The position numbers and the translations under genes were made by a program. Under the pieces are notes generated by a model, which saw nothing but the letters and a program-made list of their open reading frames with translations, searched no databases and was not told the DNA's origin. Of a DNA stretch of 64,000 nucleotides, positions 59,153 to 64,000 are shown in pieces. The stretch is from Phycisphaerales bacterium (GTDB taxonomy: Bacteria > Planctomycetota > Phycisphaerae > UBA1845), in NCBI GenBank assembly GCA_003597935.1, contig QZJT01000120.1, positions 1-64,000 on the forward strand, read 5' to 3'. Numbering within the stretch: the first letter of the stretch is position 1; each line of letters starts with the position of its first letter.

Positions 59153-59404
59153 ACGGCCTCAATAGGTGGGTCTACGGGCGTTCGGATACATCGCGGGCGA
59201 GTTGCACGCGGGAATCAAGGATGACTCCCCCACTCGGTTCGACCCACCCGCCGCGCCGCCGGCCGCCAGGCGGGGTGGGCCGGACGCCCCAGAAGCCGGC
59301 GAGGCGAGCGCCCGCCGCTTGGGGTCCGATCCGGTCACTTCCTCACGACGGCGCTTGCCGGCTCCCTTCTCGACTCTGGTACGCCATCTGCCAGCGGATT
59401 CGGC

Positions 59405-61240
59405 ATGAATCGCGACCGGAACCTGCTCACTCCCGAAATGGTGCCGCCCCGCCGGATGCCGAGCGCGGTGCGCGTGATCGGCTCACTGTGGTTCGGGGCG
59501 ATCACCCTGGTACTCGTGCTGGTGGTGATGGCGGCGGCCACCGTCTACGAGTCGGGCCACAGCACCGAACGGGCACTGACGGACTTCTACCGTTCCTGGT
59601 GGTTCTCCACTCTGCTGGCGCTGGTGGCCGTCAGCGTCATCGCGGTGCTGGTCCTCCGTTTCCCGTTCAGGAAGCGTCAGATCGGCTTCGTGCTCACCCA
59701 TGCCTCGGTCCTGCTCATCCTCGCAGGCGCACTGGTCACCGAAAAGTGGGGGATCGACGGCACGCTGGAACTGGCCGAGGGCGAAACACGGCAGGAGTTC
59801 GACGTACGGCAGGACGCGCTCTCCGTCGTGCGCATCGCGGATGGCACGCGAGCCGCGCTGGCGCTTCCCGCCCGCGTCTTCGCCGGAGCGCGGCCGTCAC
59901 AGCGGGAAACCGGGCCGCTGGTGCTGGGCGATCTGACCGTGACGGTCGACCGGTACCTGCCCCATAGCGAATGGCGCCGCGAAGTCGTCAATGACAGCGC
60001 GGTCGAACACCCGGCCGTCGAGGTGACGCTGACCGCGTCCACCGGAAGCATCACCGACTGGGTCTTCGCCGATCAGAGCGCGACCTTTGGACCATTGCAG
60101 GTTGCCTACCGGCGCGTGACCAGCACCGATGAATGGCAGCGGCTGATGTCTGATCAGGGCGACGCTCAGCAGGACAAGGGCGGGATCGTGCGGGTTTCTT
60201 ACAACGGCCAGATTTACGAGATCGCGCTGGATGCGTGCCTGGCGGGTGCGGCCGCGGTGGGCGAGACGGGCCTGTCCGTGCGGGTTCACCAGTATCTGCC
60301 GCACGCCGTGGTGGGCCCGGACAACAAGGTCATCAGCGCTTCAGAGCAGCCGGTCAACCCTGCCATCGAGGTGGAAGTGACCGGAGCGGCCGGCGCGGAA
60401 CGGCGTTTCGCGTTCGCCAAGTTCCCGGACTTCCGACATGGGGAGGAGGGCATCCCCGGTCTCAACCTGACGTTCATCGCGCCGACGAGCGACGCCTCCA
60501 CCCCGATCCAGATCGTCAGCAACGCAGAAGGTCAACTGTACGCCCGCTTTTCCGCGGGCGGCGGATACGTGTTGACCCAGCGGCTGGAGCCGGGCGCTGA
60601 GGTGGAGACGCCCTTCCCGGATTGCCGGCTGGCCGTGATGCGCCGGTTCGATCGCGCCCGCATCGACTGGCAACTCGTAGCGGCCGATCCGGACGTTCCC
60701 CGCCGTAACCCGGCGATCCGGGCCAGCCTGGCGGCCGGCGACGAGGTACGGATGGTCTGGCTGCAGAAGTACCGGCCGCGGGCCGAGGTGATCGGCGGTG
60801 CTTCCTATGAACTCGGCTTTGGCGCCAGTCAGATTCCCCTCGACTTCAAGGTGACGCTCGATCGGTTCCGGATCGGCCGCTATCCGGGAACGATGCGTCC
60901 GCGCTCGTTCGAGAGCCAGATCACCATCACCGACCCGACCGCGGGTGGAGCGCAGAGCCGCGTGGTCAGCATGAACAATCCGGCGTCGTACGGCGGCTAC
61001 ACGTTCTTCCAGTCGAGCTACCGGCAGGAGGCCGGGCGCTCCACCACCGTGTTGAGCGTGGCGGCGGACCCGGGCCAGCCGATCGTCTTCGCGGGCTACA
61101 TCTTAATGCTGGTCGGGATGGTGGTCGTGCTGGTGATCCGGGTCGGCGACCGGCGGCAGGCGACGGCTGCGCCGCAGCCTCGCGTTGAAGCCAGACGGGT
61201 CCGCAGGAAAGAAAACCATCACAGCCTGGTGCGCGTATGA
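59405..61240 (+). CDS. ResB-like cytochrome c biogenesis protein
   Basis: N-terminal TM segments (IGSLWFGAITLVLVLVVMAAATVYES), long soluble domain, SYGGYTFFQSSYRQEAGRSTTVLSVAADPGQPIVFAGYILMLVGMVVVL near the C-terminus. Confidence 0.85.
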   Translation: MNRDRNLLTPEMVPPRRMPSAVRVIGSLWFGAITLVLVLVVMAAATVYESGHSTERALTDFYRSWWFSTLLALVAVSVIAVLVLRFPFRKRQIGFVLTHASVLLILAGALVTEKWGIDGTLELAEGETRQEFDVRQDALSVVRIADGTRAALALPARVFAGARPSQRETGPLVLGDLTVTVDRYLPHSEWRREVVNDSAVEHPAVEVTLTASTGSITDWVFADQSATFGPLQVAYRRVTSTDEWQRLMSDQGDAQQDKGGIVRVSYNGQIYEIALDACLAGAAAVGETGLSVRVHQYLPHAVVGPDNKVISASEQPVNPAIEVEVTGAAGAERRFAFAKFPDFRHGEEGIPGLNLTFIAPTSDASTPIQIVSNAEGQLYARFSAGGGYVLTQRLEPGAEVETPFPDCRLAVMRRFDRARIDWQLVAADPDVPRRNPAIRASLAAGDEVRMVWLQKYRPRAEVIGGASYELGFGASQIPLDFKVTLDRFRIGRYPGTMRPRSFESQITITDPTAGGAQSRVVSMNNPASYGGYTFFQSSYRQEAGRSTTVLSVAADPGQPIVFAGYILMLVGMVVVLVIRVGDRRQATAAPQPRVEARRVRRKENHHSLVRV

Positions 61241-63054
61241 TTTCAGTTCTGATGATCGTCAGCAGTCTTGCGGTCGGAGCGGGCTCGGAGTCGGGCTGGC
61301 CGCCGTTGCCGGCCGCTGTCGACGTGACGGCGGTCCGGTCGCTGGTGGTGCAAAGCGACGGACGGTGGATGCCGCTCGACACGGTCGCCCGGGACCTGGT
61401 GAGCACCGTGACCGGCAGCGAATCGCCCGGCGGAAGGGACGCGGTGGCGTTGCTGCTCGCCTGGACGTTCGACCCCCAGGCGTGGCAGCAGGCGCCGGTG
61501 GTCCGCATCTCCAACGCCGAACTCAGACGCGAACTGGAACTGCCGGCGGATCAGACGACGTTCTCCTACGCCCGGCTGACCAGCCACGGGCGACTTCTCG
61601 ACCTGATCGACGCGCTCGAACACGTTGAGGAGGGCCGCAAGCTGGATCCGCTGGAAGCCAAGGTTAGCGACATCAGCAACACGCTCAGCGTGCTGCAGGC
61701 GATTCTCCGCCAATCTGCGGTCAAGCTCATTCCCGATCCGCGTGATCCGGCCGGCGCCTGGCGGCCGATCGTCGTTCACAACCACGCCGACGCCCACGGC
61801 GAAGCGCCGGTGGAAGCGGCGTGGGCGGCGCTGGGCGCGGCCTTCCGGGCGGACGACGGCCCCGGGTTCGCCGCCGCGGGCCGGAACCTGGCCGGCGCGC
61901 TGGCGGGCCTGCCGGCCGCGTACCGTCCCCCCCCCGGGCGGATCGCGATGGAGCTGACGTATAACGAGGTCCGGCCGTTCCGGCTGGCCTGGATCATCAT
62001 GGCGGCCGGCGCCATCCTGTCGATCGCGGGCCTTTTCGCACGGCGGACGGCCGTTTCGGTCTTGTCGTTCGTGGCGCTGCTGGCGGGATTCGCCGTCCTG
62101 ACCTGGGGGCTTTACCTGCGCTGGCAGATCGCCGACCGCATCCCCGCGTCCAACATGTTCGAATCGCTGCTCTTCCTGAGCTGGGGCGCCGGCGCGTTCG
62201 CCATCCTCTCCATTCTGATCTTCCGCGACCGGATGGTGCCGATGACCGCGTCCGTCATGGGGGCGGCGTCGCTGATGCTGGCCGACTGCCTGCCGATGGA
62301 CCACTTCGTGCGCCCGATCGCACCGGTCCTGCTGGACACGATCTGGATGTCGATCCACGTGCCCATCATCATGGTGTCCTATTCGGTGCTGGCGCTGGCG
62401 GTGCTGATCGCCCACGTGCAACTGTTCACGCTGGCGCTTGCGCCGCAGGCCCGGCGGGCGGCGGACAAGATCGACTCGCTGCACTACTGGTACGTCCACG
62501 TCGGTTCGATCCTGCTGGCGACCGGCATCTTCACCGGCAGCATGTGGGCGGCCTCGTCGTGGGGCCGTTACTGGGGGTGGGACCCGAAGGAGGTCTGGTC
62601 GCTGGTGGCGCTCTTGGGGTACCTGGCGATCCTGCACGTGCGGGCCGAGCACGCGGCGATCCCGCGCTGGGGCTGGATCGTGGGCGGGATCCTGGCGGCG
62701 CTGCTGCTGGTGGCGGTGGTTCCGAAGTTCGACCCGCTCACGGCCGGCAAGCTGGCGGCGTTCGTCGCCGCGGTTGCGGCCTGTGCTTACTTCGTGTTCG
62801 CACGCGGGTACTTCGCCACCGCGGTCAAGAGCATCCTGGCGTTCTGGATGATCATCATGACCTACCTGGGCGTGAACTATGTGCTGGGCATCGGGCTGCA
62901 CAGCTACGGATTCGGCACCGGGGCGATGGCGCGCTACATGATTCTCGTCGGCTCGATCGACCTGCTCATCGTCGCAGCCTTGTGGGTGGTGGGCCGGGTC
63001 CGCGGGGCCACCGGGGCGCTGGCGTCAGGCGCCCTGATAACTTCGGTTGCCTGA
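61237..63054 (+). CDS. CcsA/ResC-type cytochrome c assembly protein
   Basis: [33 protein letters not shown] tryptophan-rich WWD motif, multi-TM; ATGA overlap with resB-like gene. Confidence 0.9.
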   Translation: [605 protein letters not shown]

Positions 63055-63070
63055 CAGGCTCGGCGGGCGC

Positions 63071-63165
63071 GCCTGGGACCGCCTGGCTCCAGCCCGGCGG
63101 CAGCGGGGAAAGGCGTTCATGGATTGAGACTGCACTGACCCGCGGAACTCCGGGCGGGCTTCAAG
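63071..63165 (+). repeat. Composite palindromic element copy 4, followed by further module A copies to about 63230
   Basis: CCTGGGACCGCCTGGCTCCAGCCCGGCGGCAGCGGGGAAAGGCGTTC...GACTGCACTGACCCGCGGAACTCCGGGCGGGCTTCAAGTCTGCGG, then GGAACTCCGTGTGGCTTCAAAGCCCGCGGAACGCCGCGCGAGCTTCAAGCCTGCGG. Confidence 0.75.
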
Positions 63166-63405
63166 TCTGCGGAACTCCGTGTGGCTTCAAAGCCCGCGGA
63201 ACGCCGCGCGAGCTTCAAGCCTGCGGCCGGGCGGATTGCGGCGATTCCGTCACGCCCTCAATAGCTTCCATTGGACCGGCGAACGGTGGACTTGCGGGGT
63301 ACCACGTCCTATGATGCGTTGCGCGTGCCGCGGGCGGTTTGCCGGGTTTCGGCGGACCTGCCCGCGGCGCCTTCGTTGTGCCCATCTTCGTACGGGACGC
63401 CGCCG

Positions 63406-63852
63406 TCAGGATCCCGTCCGGCGGCGGTCCCGTGGGGCTTGCACCACAGGCGGAGGCCTGGCCGCGATCACGGACCAGAATGACGCAACTCGCCGTGCCC
63501 GGCGGCGGACCGGGATATCGAACAGCATCGGTTTCCCGCCGCCGTCATCGCCGCCGTCCCAGTCGTCCCCGCCGCCGTCCCAACCGGCCGCCCATTCTTC
63601 GGCGTCTTCCCACGTGAACTGCGCGGGAGCGACCCGCCATCGCAGCACGTCCGCCCACAGCCAGCCAGGCAGCGGCAGCGCCACCACCCGCCACAGCCAA
63701 CTCATCAGCGGCAGCGCCTCCGCCCGCCATAGCCAGGCCGCCAGCCGGCGTACCGCTTTCGGCGGCGCTGCGGGGATCGCGCTACCGGATGGTTCCGTGC
63801 TCGCCGCCCCGGGGGGCGGTTCCGCGCCCCGCGCCAGGCGCAACGCCGGCAC
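63406..63852 (-). CDS. Hypothetical protein (Trp-rich, possibly membrane associated)
   Basis: GTG-start ORF just downstream of the truncated gene ending at 63862; VRRLAAWLWRAEALPLMSWLWRVVALPLPGWLWADVL. Confidence 0.35.
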   Translation of the reverse strand: MPALRLARGAEPPPGAASTEPSGSAIPAAPPKAVRRLAAWLWRAEALPLMSWLWRVVALPLPGWLWADVLRWRVAPAQFTWEDAEEWAAGWDGGGDDWDGGDDGGGKPMLFDIPVRRRARRVASFWSVIAARPPPVVQAPRDRRRTGS

Positions 63853-63861
63853 GACGGCCGT

Positions 63862-64000
63862 CTAATCCCACACCTCTCCCGTCATGTCATAGTGGTAGAG
63901 CGCGGACGCGACCACGTACCACGGGTATCGGAATGTTTCGTCCGACGGCGCCTCCGCGGCTGCGTCGTCATCCCAGGGTTCCGCGGCCGCGCCGCCATCC
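63862..64000 (-). CDS. C-terminal end of a gene entering from beyond the window
   Basis: Minus-strand frame reads ...DGGAAAEPWDDDAAAEAPSDETFRYPWYVVASALYHYDMTGEVWD* without stops. Confidence 0.45.
   Translation of the reverse strand, partial: DGGAAAEPWDDDAAAEAPSDETFRYPWYVVASALYHYDMTGEVWD

Noticed and set aside
61243-62901. 552-aa minus-strand ORF
   Set aside because: Antisense shadow of the CcsA-like gene.

Overview
High-GC bacterial chromosomal window. The gene content suggests Planctomycetota or a relative (ECF sigma plus Ser/Thr kinase-TPR pair, secreted dockerin-like protein, many short dispersed repeats), but this placement is inference. I can support about 40 protein-coding genes and one tRNA-Thr(CGT). 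No rRNA, CRISPR array or intact transposase was seen. Main blocks: (i) a D-glutamate cluster: hydantoinase B/5-oxoprolinase C-terminus, a D-glutamate cyclase (DUF4392) fused to a truncated MurD-like ligase, and a DUF1445 protein; (ii) an orphan retron-type reverse transcriptase with a hairpin-rich upstream region on the same strand that may be its msr-msd RNA; (iii) a large N6-adenine methylase coupled to a small PD-(D/E)XK-like protein, and separately a DNA methylase next to an AAA ATPase; (iv) a neuA-neuB-neuC nonulosonic acid operon; (v) a polysaccharide gene block next to a DegT aminotransferase remnant; (vi) hppA with an unusual insertion, and a ResB/CcsA cytochrome c maturation pair preceded by two tandem dyads. 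The most unusual genome-scale signal is several families of short palindromic or tandem repeats. Some copies lie in frame inside conserved enzymes (MurD-like, NeuC, NeuB, aspartyl protease), much as Rickettsia palindromic elements do. One family forms a composite element of about 110 bp with four copies. All calls are from reading motifs by eye; no database search was run.
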